Positions 46,650 to 55,273 of a stretch of 64,000 nucleotides of DNA are shown here, in pieces (position 1 is the first letter of the stretch; every line of letters begins with the position of its first letter). The position numbers and the translations under genes were made by a program. Below the pieces are notes generated by a model. The model worked only from the letters and a program-made list of their open reading frames with translations. It was not told the origin of the DNA and searched no databases. The DNA is from Asaia sp. W19 (GTDB lineage Bacteria; Pseudomonadota; Alphaproteobacteria; Acetobacterales; Acetobacteraceae). Location: the NCBI RefSeq assembly GCF_003994335.1, contig NZ_PNQZ01000001.1, forward strand, positions 101,678-165,677, read 5' to 3'.

Positions 46650-47462
46650 GTGAGGAAACTATCGTTCTGGCAGGCAGGTCAGTTGATGCAGAAGAGCTTC
46701 GACCTCAGCTTTCTCAAGCGAGCGGATGTCGTGATCCTGATTGGCGTTCTGATGGCTGTCGAGTGTCTGATTGGAGGGGCCAGACAGATAAATTCTCCTG
46801 TCACGACGCAAATCAACGGCGCTCTGCGCAATCCAGCTCTGCTCGTCCTGAGCAGCCTCGACATGATTGCAACGTGGTCTCTGGCGCTGACCGTTACCCG
46901 TGCATGGCTTACCTCCCTGCGAGGTGTTGCTCTCTGGCGGCTGGATCGCGGTGCAATGCAGTCCCTAGGTGTCAATGCCATCATACAGGCTTTTCCTGCC
47001 GGGCTGACCCTTCTGGCAGCTTCGAGGGTCAGCGATTACCTGAGTGAAAGCACAGCGTTTCCTACGAAAGCAGCTGGAACGAGCCTCCTGTGCGTTCTGG
47101 GCGTTTTCTGGATCTGGTTGACCGTACGGTGCTTCGCCATGAGCTACCTCGCCTGGGAGAGCGGAAATGCCGGCTTTCGAATTCGTCGAAGTTATGAGGC
47201 GATGAAAGGGCATGTCTGGAGCTACATCTTCTGGAGCGGCGTTCTGACTATCCCCTTCACCCTGATCGTTGTTTTCGCGCAGAAAATTGCTGCTTTTGCT
47301 GCGCCTGGCTCATACCTGATGTGGGGGAACCTTTTCGCGGCATGCCTGATTGGGTCTGCAAACCATATCGTGTTGCGCAGCTTCGATCTGCGGTTCTTCG
47401 AGGCGCTGGAACTCGACCAACGCGCAGGATCGAAGACGGGCAATCTTTTCGGCTCATACTGA
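46650..47462 (+). CDS. Unknown multi-helix membrane protein
   Basis: About 270 residues from the GTG at 46650 (GGAGATGGAAGA before it); the ATG at 46686 is an alternative. I see roughly six hydrophobic helices: VVILIGVLMAVECLIGGA, LLVLSSLDMIATWSLALTV, AIIQAFPAGLTLLAAS, LLCVLGVFWIWLTVRCFAM, VLTIPFTLIVVFAQKIAAFA and YLMWGNLFAACLIGSA. This layout resembles glycerophosphoryl-diester-associated or DUF975-like membrane proteins, but I do not recognise it. No functional neighbours. Confidence 0.65.
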   Translation: MRKLSFWQAGQLMQKSFDLSFLKRADVVILIGVLMAVECLIGGARQINSPVTTQINGALRNPALLVLSSLDMIATWSLALTVTRAWLTSLRGVALWRLDRGAMQSLGVNAIIQAFPAGLTLLAASRVSDYLSESTAFPTKAAGTSLLCVLGVFWIWLTVRCFAMSYLAWESGNAGFRIRRSYEAMKGHVWSYIFWSGVLTIPFTLIVVFAQKIAAFAAPGSYLMWGNLFAACLIGSANHIVLRSFDLRFFEALELDQRAGSKTGNLFGSY

Positions 47463-47603
47463 CAGCCGAAACGAAAGATGGCCAAATTCTTACAGACGTG
47501 TCATGTTTTTTCTGACTGATCAGAGCGATTCTGCTTCTGTCCGTTGGACTACGGAACAGAGCAATCCGATCGAGATTTTTTGCTGACGCTCATTCATCCG
47601 GAA

Positions 47604-48452
47604 ATGACCGACACCATGAACGCTTCTCTCTCCCAGACCCCACTCCAAACGGCAACCGAGACCGCCCCCGATACCCTCCTGGCCTCGATGTTGCTCGAGG
47701 CGCGACGGACCAACAAGCCGCTGCATACAGTTCCCGAGACCATCGTCCCGATCAATCCCAAGGCCGCCTATGCAGTGCAGGATGTCGTGGCGCGTGTATT
47801 GAGCGAAACGGGCAAGGGCGAGATCGTGGGATGGAAAGTGGGTGCGGCCACGCCCACGGCCACCCCGTCCTGCGCACCCCTGCACAAGGCGACGGTCTTC
47901 GAAAGCGGCCATGATCTATCTCCCTCCTTCTGCCGTTTTCATGGTGCCGAGGCGGAGATTGCCTATTCCTTTGCAAAGGACCTCCCGGCCCGCAGTACCC
48001 CCTGGACGACGGAAGAGGTTGCCGAGGCAATCGGGGCCATTCATGCCGCCATCGAACTGCTCGATACCCGCTTTGTCGCGCCCGATACCCAGCATAACCT
48101 GTCGCACCTGGCTGATCAGGGCAGCCATGGTGCGCTGATCGTCGGGCGTGGTGTCACGACGTGGCGTGATTTCACCCCGACCACCCTGCCCATGACCATG
48201 CTGGTGAATGGCGACAAGCGCTACGACCAACTGGGGGGCAACAAGGCCGGTGATCCGCTGCGTCTGCTCACCTGGCTGGCCAATCACGCGATCGAACGAG
48301 GGCGCCCTCTCCGCGCTGGCGACGTGGTAACCACCGGCTCCACCATGGGCACGCTGTTTCTGGAAGACCCCTCCGACATCTGTGTGTCGTTCGAGGGGCT
48401 TTTTCCCGTCGAGGCCCGGATTGGCAAGCCGTTCCGCAGTCAGGGAGAATGA
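47604..48452 (+). CDS. 2-keto-4-pentenoate hydratase / fumarylacetoacetate hydrolase-family protein
   Basis: 282 residues from the ATG at 47604 (47616 also possible). Metal site motif FHGAEAEIAYSFAKDLPAR with the Glu-x-Glu pair, WKVGAATPTA near the N terminus, and the C-terminal GDVVTTGSTMGTLFLEDPSD of the MhpD-like group. Enzymes of this type hydrate or cleave keto acids from aromatic breakdown, but no catechol meta-cleavage genes are nearby. The substrate is unknown. Confidence 0.82.
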   Translation: MTDTMNASLSQTPLQTATETAPDTLLASMLLEARRTNKPLHTVPETIVPINPKAAYAVQDVVARVLSETGKGEIVGWKVGAATPTATPSCAPLHKATVFESGHDLSPSFCRFHGAEAEIAYSFAKDLPARSTPWTTEEVAEAIGAIHAAIELLDTRFVAPDTQHNLSHLADQGSHGALIVGRGVTTWRDFTPTTLPMTMLVNGDKRYDQLGGNKAGDPLRLLTWLANHAIERGRPLRAGDVVTTGSTMGTLFLEDPSDICVSFEGLFPVEARIGKPFRSQGE

Positions 48453-48763
48453 TCGAGCGGCGGTTGACCCTGCGCGCCTGTCCTTAGCGCCAAGGCAGGC
48501 GGTAGACCCAAGGCTGTTCCGCCTTTCCTGGCGTCCTACAGGCAAACGGGAGCGCCTGCTTGGGCGTTCTGGTCGCATGTGGGCCGGGCGTTATCGCAGG
48601 CGCCCTGTCGGCCGTCATGCCGCATCAGCGCTGCGATGATGTTCTTGGGAGACCCTCCATCAGAGAGCGTTGCAGGGAATGCTCCGTCACGCCAAGGTGA
48701 TGAGCCTCCCGGCCCGGATGTTCCTAGGGTTGCCGCGCGTGCAACCCGCAATACGGACGGATC
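48453..48763. other. Intergenic region with a small palindrome
   Basis: No supported gene in about 310 bases. GGGTTGC-CGCGCGT-GCAACCC (48727-48747) is a 7-bp inverted repeat 17 bases before the dehydrogenase start and could be an operator or a hairpin over the ribosome site. The remainder has GC-rich short inverted repeats with no recognisable riboswitch. Confidence 0.45.
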
Positions 48764-49699
48764 ATGACCAGAAAAACCGATATTCTGATGATCGACCCGA
48801 TGTCTGCCGAGTTCAACGAGCAGCTTGGATCACCTTTTCATCTGCACCCGTTCAGTACGATCGAGGCGCTGGGCGCGTTGGCCGAGCGTATCGAGGGCGT
48901 CACGACAGGCGGCGGGAGCGGCCTGCCCCGACCGATCATGGACGCCCTGCCCAATCTCAAGGTCATTTCCGTCAACGGTGTCGGGTATGACAAGGTCGAT
49001 CTGGATGAGTGCCGTCGACGTGGCATCAGGCTTGCTACCGCCCAGGGCGTGCTGACCGATGATGTGGCCGACATGGCGATAGGATTGATGCTCGACACGG
49101 TGCGCGGCATCACGGCCAGTGACCGCTTTGTCCGTGCCGGGCAATGGGGCAAGGCGCCCGTTCCGAATTCGTGGACGCTCAAAGGCAAGAAGCTTGGCAT
49201 TGCCGGGTTCGGGGCGATCGGCAAGGCGGTGGCGAAGCGGGCTGCCGCCTTTGACATGACCATCGCCTATTTCAGTTCGCGCGAGCAGCCGGACACGCCG
49301 CACTATCCTTTCTATCCGGAACTGAGGGTTCTGGCCGAATGGGCCGATGTGCTCGTGCTTTGTGTGGCCGGGGGCGCGCGTTCCTATCACATGATCGACC
49401 ACGCCATACTCGAAGCCCTGGGACCAAGCGGCTTCCTGATCAATGTGGCGCGTGGCACGGTGGTGGATGAAGCCGCCCTTCTGAAGGCACTGCAAGACGG
49501 TACGATACGCGGTGCGGGGCTCGATGTGTTCGAACAGGAGCCGCATGTGCCCGATGCATTTTACGGCCTCGAAAATGTGGTGCTTCAGGCGCATCGCGCC
49601 AGTTCCACTGTCGAGACGCGCCATGCCATGGGGCGTCTGGTGTTCGATAATCTGGCGGCGTTCTTTCAGGGGGAGCCGCTTTTGACCCCGATTCTCTGA
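48764..49699 (+). CDS. D-2-hydroxyacid dehydrogenase (glyoxylate/hydroxypyruvate reductase type)
   Basis: 311 residues. The Rossmann motif KLGIAGFGAIGKAVAKRAAA is central, the catalytic Arg is in LINVARGTVVDEAALLKAL, the Glu in LDVFEQEPHVP and the His in VVLQAHRASSTVETR. The Asn-Gly-Val-Gly-Tyr segment near residue 70 (SVNGVGYDKVDLDE) fits GHPR-like enzymes that reduce glyoxylate or hydroxypyruvate with NADPH. Its last 34 bases overlap the 3' end of the gene on the other strand. Confidence 0.9.
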   Translation: MTRKTDILMIDPMSAEFNEQLGSPFHLHPFSTIEALGALAERIEGVTTGGGSGLPRPIMDALPNLKVISVNGVGYDKVDLDECRRRGIRLATAQGVLTDDVADMAIGLMLDTVRGITASDRFVRAGQWGKAPVPNSWTLKGKKLGIAGFGAIGKAVAKRAAAFDMTIAYFSSREQPDTPHYPFYPELRVLAEWADVLVLCVAGGARSYHMIDHAILEALGPSGFLINVARGTVVDEAALLKALQDGTIRGAGLDVFEQEPHVPDAFYGLENVVLQAHRASSTVETRHAMGRLVFDNLAAFFQGEPLLTPIL

Positions 49700-50763
49700 C
49701 CTGCCAGATGCGCCTTGCCTGAGAGGTCTTTGACGCTCGTTCGACCGGTGCGAAACCGGTCGAAATGCAGATTATTCCCCGGCTTTTGCGGCAGCGGCGC
49801 GCTCGGCAGAACATAGAGCCGATCATTGGGCTCGTCGAAAAGCACGATATGGTTCTGGAAGAAATCTGTCCCGAGAAGCCCCATGGCGAGATCGTCCTGG
49901 ACGTAGACAGACATAGGGCCGAGTGACAAGTCACCCAGACGCATCGACGTTACGGTCGTGCGCCTGAGACGCGAATGAATGGTGCCGTAAAGCGCAACAC
50001 CGGGATTTCCTGTCGGGTCGGCAGGATCGTCTTTCACCGGGGCGAGCCATTTAGCCGGTATCGTGGTGACCGGTGCATCGGGATCGAGGGAGAAATCACG
50101 CTCGACTCCGTCGATGCTGATCGCGATCAGACCTTTTCCATAGAGAGGCAATGCCTGCGCTCCGGTGCCCATCAGCGCAGCTTGTGCAGAACGACACGCT
50201 GCATCATGGCTGAACCGGATCAGGGCAAAGGCGCTGTGGGGCATGTCGATCAGCACAGCGAGGTTTGAGAAAGCCTCGCGCCCGATCACCCCGATCAAAG
50301 GGCGTGTGCCAATCTTCTGGGTCGGGTAATCCTCGAGCTGAATCATGTCCGGCGTCCCCATATCGAGGGGACCAATCGTCAGGTGTCCCGCCCGGATGAG
50401 GGGCTGAGGGTCGGTATAGACCCCGTTTGTCGTGATCATGCGGGATTGGTGGGTATCGTAGGTGTCGAAACCGTCCATATTCCCGACATAGAGCTTGTCG
50501 AAACCATGCGAGAAATAGAGGGCGATAGGGCGGCTATCCAACGTGGCTGGGATAATGGGTGAATCGCCCGATCCACCCAGAAGCGGGAGGGTCACTGCCC
50601 CTTCTATGCAATCCGGCTGGGCCGGGTCGCCTGTGGCCTGCGCCACCTCAGAAAAGGTGATACCGAGGCACACCAGGAGGAAGAGGCAAAGCGCCTGCCG
50701 TGTCACACCATAGACGCGAGAATGCTCCCCCTGACTATGCAGGATGGCGCCAGCCGGACTCAT
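49666..50763 (-). CDS. Secreted retropepsin-like protein with altered active site (copy 1)
   Basis: 365 residues if the ATG at 50763 is used, which overlaps the YbiI-like stop as ATGA; a GTG at 50706 would give a more usual signal peptide (ALCLFLLVCLGITFSEVAQA). Two aspartic-protease-like lobes are suggested by LPLLGGSGDSPIIPATLDS and ISIDGVERDFSLDPDAPVTT, and by the end motif LLGTDFFQNHIVLFDEPNDR. In place of DTG, lobe 1 has no Asp at all and lobe 2 has DPD (Asp227). Paralogous to the gene at 51240-52304. The function is unknown; catalysis is doubtful. Confidence 0.7.
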   Translation of the reverse strand: MSPAGAILHSQGEHSRVYGVTRQALCLFLLVCLGITFSEVAQATGDPAQPDCIEGAVTLPLLGGSGDSPIIPATLDSRPIALYFSHGFDKLYVGNMDGFDTYDTHQSRMITTNGVYTDPQPLIRAGHLTIGPLDMGTPDMIQLEDYPTQKIGTRPLIGVIGREAFSNLAVLIDMPHSAFALIRFSHDAACRSAQAALMGTGAQALPLYGKGLIAISIDGVERDFSLDPDAPVTTIPAKWLAPVKDDPADPTGNPGVALYGTIHSRLRRTTVTSMRLGDLSLGPMSVYVQDDLAMGLLGTDFFQNHIVLFDEPNDRLYVLPSAPLPQKPGNNLHFDRFRTGRTSVKDLSGKAHLAGQRIGVKSGSP

Positions 50764-51023
50764 CTCAGCTGGCTGTCCTTGCTGCCTCGGCGATTGATAC
50801 CGGTGAAAACCGGTCTTTTGTCACGCTCGGACTGGCAGTCGACGCACAGCTTCACGCCGGGGAGCGCCTTTTGCCGTGCGGGGGGTATATCCTCACCGCA
50901 ATTCACGCATTCCGCAGCGCTGTCACCATGGGGCATGGCGGCACGGGCTCGGCTCACGGCGTCGGCTATTGTGTCGTCAATCTGGTCCTGAACGGCTCCA
51001 TCGGGAGCCCACCCTGTTGCCAT
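50760..51023 (-). CDS. DksA/TraR-type zinc finger protein (YbiI-like)
   Basis: 87 residues from the ATG at 51023. A helical N terminus (QDQIDDTIADAVSRARA) is followed by a C4 zinc finger, CVNCGEDIPPARQKALPGVK then LCVDCQ, and the invariant tail NRRGSKDSQLR, as in Escherichia coli YbiI. It lacks the long coiled coil of DksA itself. It lies between the two retropepsin-like genes on the same strand and overlaps the second by four bases. The function is unknown. Confidence 0.87.
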   Translation of the reverse strand: MATGWAPDGAVQDQIDDTIADAVSRARAAMPHGDSAAECVNCGEDIPPARQKALPGVKLCVDCQSERDKRPVFTGINRRGSKDSQLR

Positions 51024-51239
51024 CGGTCTCATCCCCTTCCTGCAGGTCCCTGATGTTGGATCTGTGCCCAGCAGCCTCAAGATGCCCGCGCGATTCAGGC
51101 GTTGTTTCCGGGCAGCGTCTTTCAGGAAACAGCGTCCGGCTTCCTCGTTCCTTCGCTCATCCCAAGAATGGGGTCCCTCGCAATACGCCCGGCCCTTGCG
51201 GGAGGCGCATCCAGTCAGCGCCTGAAGAAGAACTGCCTC

Positions 51240-52304
51240 TCAGAATGGCTGGGTTCGACCGACCATGGCAGGATAGATTGGGGTCAGGGGCCAGCCGGAA
51301 AAAGAGGGGGTCATGATGTTGGGACCCAGGTTTTGCAGCCTGTGGGGAAAGCGGAGCGCGCTTCCTGCGTCTTCTCTCCTGTGACGGGAGGGCAGAAAAT
51401 AGACCGTGTTTTTTGGATAGTCGAAAAGCACGACATGCCGCTCGAAAAACTCGAGCCCCAGCCCGGCTGCAGGGGGGGCGCGGTCGCATTCCCCTGAATG
51501 GGAGATGTCTCGATCCGTCTCAGGAGACTCCGTCCCATCCTCCAGATGGAAGGATGTATCCGCAATGCCGGGGGCCCCGGTGATGGGCAGGACTGCCTGG
51601 ACTGTCGCGGGCTTGTTGCGATCGGGCGATCCGTCTGACGCTGAAGCAGCCGCCCAGGCGCGTGGCAGAGTGTTGATCGCCCTGTTCGGGTCCAGCATCA
51701 CGGCGCGCTCGATCCCATTCAGCGGGATCCGTGCCCTATCCTGCGTGTCGAGCGGAAAAGCCGCCTCACCGGCACCCAGAAAATCCGCACGGGCGGTCTT
51801 GCATGAGGCATCGTCGCTGAAGCGTATGAGCGCAAAGACCCCATGGGGCAGGTCCAGCAGGACAGAGAGCTTCGCGAAAAACGAGGGGCCGATCACCCCG
51901 ATGACAGGACGCAAGCCGATAAACCGGGCAGGAAACGCATTGAGTCTGACCATGCCCGGGCTGCCCAGTTCCAGATCGCCCAGCTTGAGTCGCTCCGGCT
52001 TGAAGATGCTGTAGTCATCGCCTTTCACCCCATCCAGAAGGAGCGAAGTCCTGGTGTTCGTATCTTCCCCGGCATAGGGCGTGATATCTCCACCGTACAG
52101 CCCGTCCACGGTTGTCGAATAATAGAGCGCAACCGGCTTGCCCTGCATCGTGGCAGGAAGAAGAGGCGCATCGCCCGATCCGCCCAGGAGGGGCAGGGTG
52201 AACGCCCCCAGGATGCATGAGGCGGGCTGGGCCCTGGCGGGGGAGATGAGGACGACCAGCGCCAGAGTCAGACCGGGGATCGTTCGCAGGATAAGGTTCA
52301 ACAC
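51240..52304 (-). CDS. Secreted retropepsin-like protein with altered active site (copy 2)
   Basis: 354 residues with a signal peptide (TIPGLTLALVVLISPARA). Shares with the gene at 49666 the start TLPLLGGSGDAPLLPATMQG, the centre RPVIGVIGPSFFAKLSVLLD and PHGVFALIRFSDDASCKTA, and the end LEFFERHVVLFDYPKNTVYF. Lobe 2 has DPN (Asp205) in IPLNGIERAVMLDPNRAINT where active retropepsins have DTG. An extra segment rich in Asp/Ser/Glu (about residues 245-275) precedes the end motif. Probably in one transcription unit with the next two genes, 216 bases away. The function is unknown. Confidence 0.68.
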   Translation of the reverse strand: MLNLILRTIPGLTLALVVLISPARAQPASCILGAFTLPLLGGSGDAPLLPATMQGKPVALYYSTTVDGLYGGDITPYAGEDTNTRTSLLLDGVKGDDYSIFKPERLKLGDLELGSPGMVRLNAFPARFIGLRPVIGVIGPSFFAKLSVLLDLPHGVFALIRFSDDASCKTARADFLGAGEAAFPLDTQDRARIPLNGIERAVMLDPNRAINTLPRAWAAASASDGSPDRNKPATVQAVLPITGAPGIADTSFHLEDGTESPETDRDISHSGECDRAPPAAGLGLEFFERHVVLFDYPKNTVYFLPSRHRREDAGSALRFPHRLQNLGPNIMTPSFSGWPLTPIYPAMVGRTQPF

Positions 52305-52744
52305 GACAGAATGTCCTTGCTGCTGCGATGCGAGGCTCCGGACGGGCGGGGTAGTGCATCGCGCCTGCCGGGATAGTCATGACGGCACAGACCGGTAGGC
52401 AAGCCACGTTGTCGTGGGGGGGGCGGGGGCCCAACCGCCGCTCGTTATTGTGACGCATCCGAGTGGCCGCTGTACGAGGCATGATGTGAGGGTGTCATTC
52501 CGCATCGGCGCGAGGCGAGGGTTTCCGTCGTTATGCGTCTTCTGCCTGCACGGTCTGCATCGAGACTATCTGCTCCCAAGGAGATTGGGCTCACGATGAA
52601 GGTTGGGTCGACCCTAGTCCCAGCGTCGTTCTCTCGCCTGACGGGGTGGCGGCAACCGCTTGCGGCCGCGTCATAACGGTACCGGAAATAAGCCGAACCT
52701 GTTTTGATGCCCTTCGTTCACAACGCTGAGAGGGAGGGTAAGGC
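52305..52744. other. Intergenic region, possible very short ORF
   Basis: About 440 bases between divergent genes. The only coding hint is a 26-codon frame at 52596-52676 preceded by AAGGAG twelve bases upstream; its product resembles nothing I know and I do not call it. Promoters for both flanking genes must lie here. GAGAGGGAGGG at 52729-52739 serves as ribosome site of the next gene. Confidence 0.4.
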
Positions 52745-53176
52745 GTGGATCATCGCGATCATGGGAACGGTATTGCGGTGGTGCGGCCCCTGCCGAGGCA
52801 GGAATTGTTCGACTCCGCTCAGGCCGCCGCTCATCTTGGGCTGACGCCCGGGCTGTTCAGGGCGCTACGCTTTTTCCGCTGCGGCCCGGCTCCTCTCAGG
52901 ATCCAGTCCCGCATCGTCTATCGTCGGACAGAGCTGGACAGGTTACGCCATGAATGGTGCACGGCAGTGCAGGTTCGCGCCGAAGACCGGCTCAGTCTTT
53001 CTCCCAACCCTGACCAGCCCCCTGCCAGAACGCCTTATCAGTCCCGTTCCCTGCCTTACCCGCTGGATCCCCTGATGCGCATTCTGGCGCTTCGGGCCAT
53101 ACGCCATCGTATTGTTGTCTCGATCCTGTGGGTCATGGCGATCATTGGCGGCGGTATCTCGCTCATTTTCTACTGA
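52745..53176 (+). CDS. Helix-turn-helix protein with C-terminal membrane anchor, unknown
   Basis: 143 residues from a GTG. Residues 20-70 look like an excisionase/MerR-type winged helix (DSAQAAAHLGLTPGLFRALR, then SRIVYRRTELDRLR). A proline-rich linker follows (NPDQPPARTPYQSRS), then a single C-terminal membrane helix (IVVSILWVMAIIGGGISLIF). The gene for a small membrane protein follows after 38 bases. A membrane-tethered DNA-binding protein is the inference; the helix-turn-helix is my reading, not a verified domain hit. Confidence 0.6.
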   Translation: MDHRDHGNGIAVVRPLPRQELFDSAQAAAHLGLTPGLFRALRFFRCGPAPLRIQSRIVYRRTELDRLRHEWCTAVQVRAEDRLSLSPNPDQPPARTPYQSRSLPYPLDPLMRILALRAIRHRIVVSILWVMAIIGGGISLIFY

Positions 53177-53214
53177 CCCGCCATTTCCCGGCGTTCCATG
53201 AAGGAATGGAAATC

Positions 53215-53661
53215 ATGCGCTCCCGTCTGCCTGCCATCACGTTCTATGGCTCACTCGCCTGTAATGCCGCACTTCTGGCTCTGGGAAAGGCCAGGACCGG
53301 CAACGCGGCCAAGGGGGTGAACTGCACTGCCCACTGGCTCAAGGGCGAGGAGGCCGCCTCGATGCAGGACCTGGATCTGGTTCACTCCGGCACAGGGGTC
53401 GCGACCAATGTGGCAGCCGTTCTGTTCTGGGCCGTGCTGTATGACCGCGCGCTCGGCAGACAGCCGGGCGTGGTCCGGGCACTGTTCGCAACGCTTGCTC
53501 TCGGACCGGTTGCCGCTGTGGCCGATTACAAGGCGACCCCCAAACGCTTCACGCCAGGCTGGGAGCTTGTGTTCTCGAAACAGGATATGGCGATCATCTA
53601 TGCCGCCATGGTGGCGGGTATGGCGTATGGCGCCTTGTCAGGACGCCGGCAACCGTCCTGA
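53215..53661 (+). CDS. Small unknown membrane protein
   Basis: 148 residues from the ATG at 53215 (AGGAATGG before it; ATG 53206 is an alternative). Hydrophobic segments: ITFYGSLACNAALLALG, VATNVAAVLFWAVLY, VVRALFATLALGPVAAVADY and MAIIYAAMVAGMAYGALSG. A conserved-looking ADYKATPKRFTPGWEL loop lies between the last two. I do not recognise the family with certainty. Adjacent to the membrane-anchored helix-turn-helix gene on the same strand. Confidence 0.65.
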   Translation: MRSRLPAITFYGSLACNAALLALGKARTGNAAKGVNCTAHWLKGEEAASMQDLDLVHSGTGVATNVAAVLFWAVLYDRALGRQPGVVRALFATLALGPVAAVADYKATPKRFTPGWELVFSKQDMAIIYAAMVAGMAYGALSGRRQPS

Positions 53662-53714
53662 CCGGCATGATCTGAATTCCGGCCCGAACCGGTCCGGTTC
53701 GGGCTAGGCGTGAC

Positions 53715-55178
53715 TCAGGCAGTGCCGCCCACAGTGAGTCCGGCCAGTTTCAATGTAGGCTGCCCCACTCCCACAGGCACGCCCTGTCCGGCCTTGCCAC
53801 AGGTGCCGATCCCGGGATCGAGCTCCACGTCCTGACCGATCATCGAGATCTTGTTCATCGCATCGAATCCGTTGCCGATCAGGGTAGCGCCCTTGACCGG
53901 GCGCGTCACCTTGCCGTCTTCGATCAGATAGGCCTCCGACATGGCAAACACGAATTTGCCCGAGGTGATATCTACCTGACCGCCGCCGAAATCGACGGCA
54001 TAAAGGCCACGCTTCGTCGAGCGGATCATTTCTTCGGTCGTGGCATCGCCACCCAGCATCAATGTGTTCGTCATGCGCGGGAGGGGGGCGTGAGCATAGG
54101 ACTGGCGCCGTCCGTTACCCGTGGGTGCCACGCCCATCAGACGCGCATTCAGACGGTCCTGGATGAACCCGCGCAGGATTCCGTCCTCGATCATCACGGT
54201 CCGCCCTGATGGCGTACCTTCATCATCGATGGTCAGGGAGCCGCGTCCTTCGGCAAGCGTACCGTCATCGACCACGGTCACGCCGGGGGCCGCCACACGT
54301 TTGCCCACCATGTCGCTGAAGCTCGACGTACCCTTGCGATTGAAATCGCCTTCAAGCCCGTGGCCTACCGCTTCGTGCAGCAGGATACCGGGCCAGCCCG
54401 GACCGAGCACGACATCCATCTCGCCCGCAGGCGCAGGGGTGGCATCGAGGCTCACCTTCGCGCGGCGTACGGCCTCATCCACTGCCCCCTGCCAGGTTTC
54501 GCGCCCCAGCAGTCGTGAGAGGTTGTAGCGACCGCCCATGCCCCGAGCGCCGCTCTCACGCCGTCCATCGCGTTCGAGCACGACGGAGATGTTCAACCGC
54601 ACCAGAGGGCGCAGATCGGCAGTACGAAATCCGGCACCACGCATGATCTGCACGGCCTGCCATTCGGTGGCAATGCTCGCAGAGACCTGCACCACCTCGG
54701 GACCGAGACCGCGCGCATAAGCGTCGATCTCGCCCAGAACAGCGGCACGTGCGGCAAAATCCGTGTCGCTCAAAGGGCTTTCAGGCGCATAGAGACGCCG
54801 ATTAGTGGCCTGTGGCGGTGAGGCCAATGTACCACTGCGGCCCTGTCGAACCGTCGAGACGGCGCCTGCCGCACGCTCCAGCGCGCTTTTGCTGATTTCA
54901 TTGGAGTGGGCAAAGCCGGTTTCCGGTCCGATGACGGAGCGCAATCCAAAACCCGATGACGTATCGAAGCTTGCCGAGCGTATGACACCATCATCAAGGA
55001 CGATGGACTCGCTTTCCCGATATTCGAGGAACAACTCGCCATCCTCGATCCCTTCCAGAGAGCGGCTGACGATCGCTTCTGCCTCATCGCGCGTGAGCGT
55101 TGTGTCCGCGCGCTCGAAAAACAGGCGGTCCGTGACGGCAAGGGCAGAAAGGGGCGTGGCTTCGGCAGGGGAGGTCAT
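53715..55178 (-). CDS. tldD: Metalloprotease TldD
   Basis: Subunit of the TldD/TldE zinc peptidase that trims small or modified peptides. About 487 residues from the ATG at 55178 (AAGGAG upstream; the frame opens at 55211). The metal motif HEAVGHGLEGDFNRKGTSSF places H268, E269 and H273; other motifs are DDGTLAEGRGSLTIDDEGTP and GGGQVDITSGKFVFAMSEAY. In Gluconobacter oxydans tldD has been reported as needed for PQQ formation, and pqqABCDE lies in this window without pqqF. tldE is not adjacent. Confidence 0.94.
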   Translation of the reverse strand: MTSPAEATPLSALAVTDRLFFERADTTLTRDEAEAIVSRSLEGIEDGELFLEYRESESIVLDDGVIRSASFDTSSGFGLRSVIGPETGFAHSNEISKSALERAAGAVSTVRQGRSGTLASPPQATNRRLYAPESPLSDTDFAARAAVLGEIDAYARGLGPEVVQVSASIATEWQAVQIMRGAGFRTADLRPLVRLNISVVLERDGRRESGARGMGGRYNLSRLLGRETWQGAVDEAVRRAKVSLDATPAPAGEMDVVLGPGWPGILLHEAVGHGLEGDFNRKGTSSFSDMVGKRVAAPGVTVVDDGTLAEGRGSLTIDDEGTPSGRTVMIEDGILRGFIQDRLNARLMGVAPTGNGRRQSYAHAPLPRMTNTLMLGGDATTEEMIRSTKRGLYAVDFGGGQVDITSGKFVFAMSEAYLIEDGKVTRPVKGATLIGNGFDAMNKISMIGQDVELDPGIGTCGKAGQGVPVGVGQPTLKLAGLTVGGTA

Positions 55179-55273
55179 GGGGTCGAAAAGCTCCTTCTTG
55201 AACCCGAACACATGGCGCGTCCCGGTCCCGAATGCGAGGGGAAAGCCGTCATCGGGGTCAAAAAAGCACGGTT

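Noticed and set aside
48453..48763. Riboswitch upstream of the hydroxyacid dehydrogenase
   Set aside because: Some GC-rich pairing potential exists, but I could not match the conserved core of a glycine, SAM or cobalamin riboswitch.
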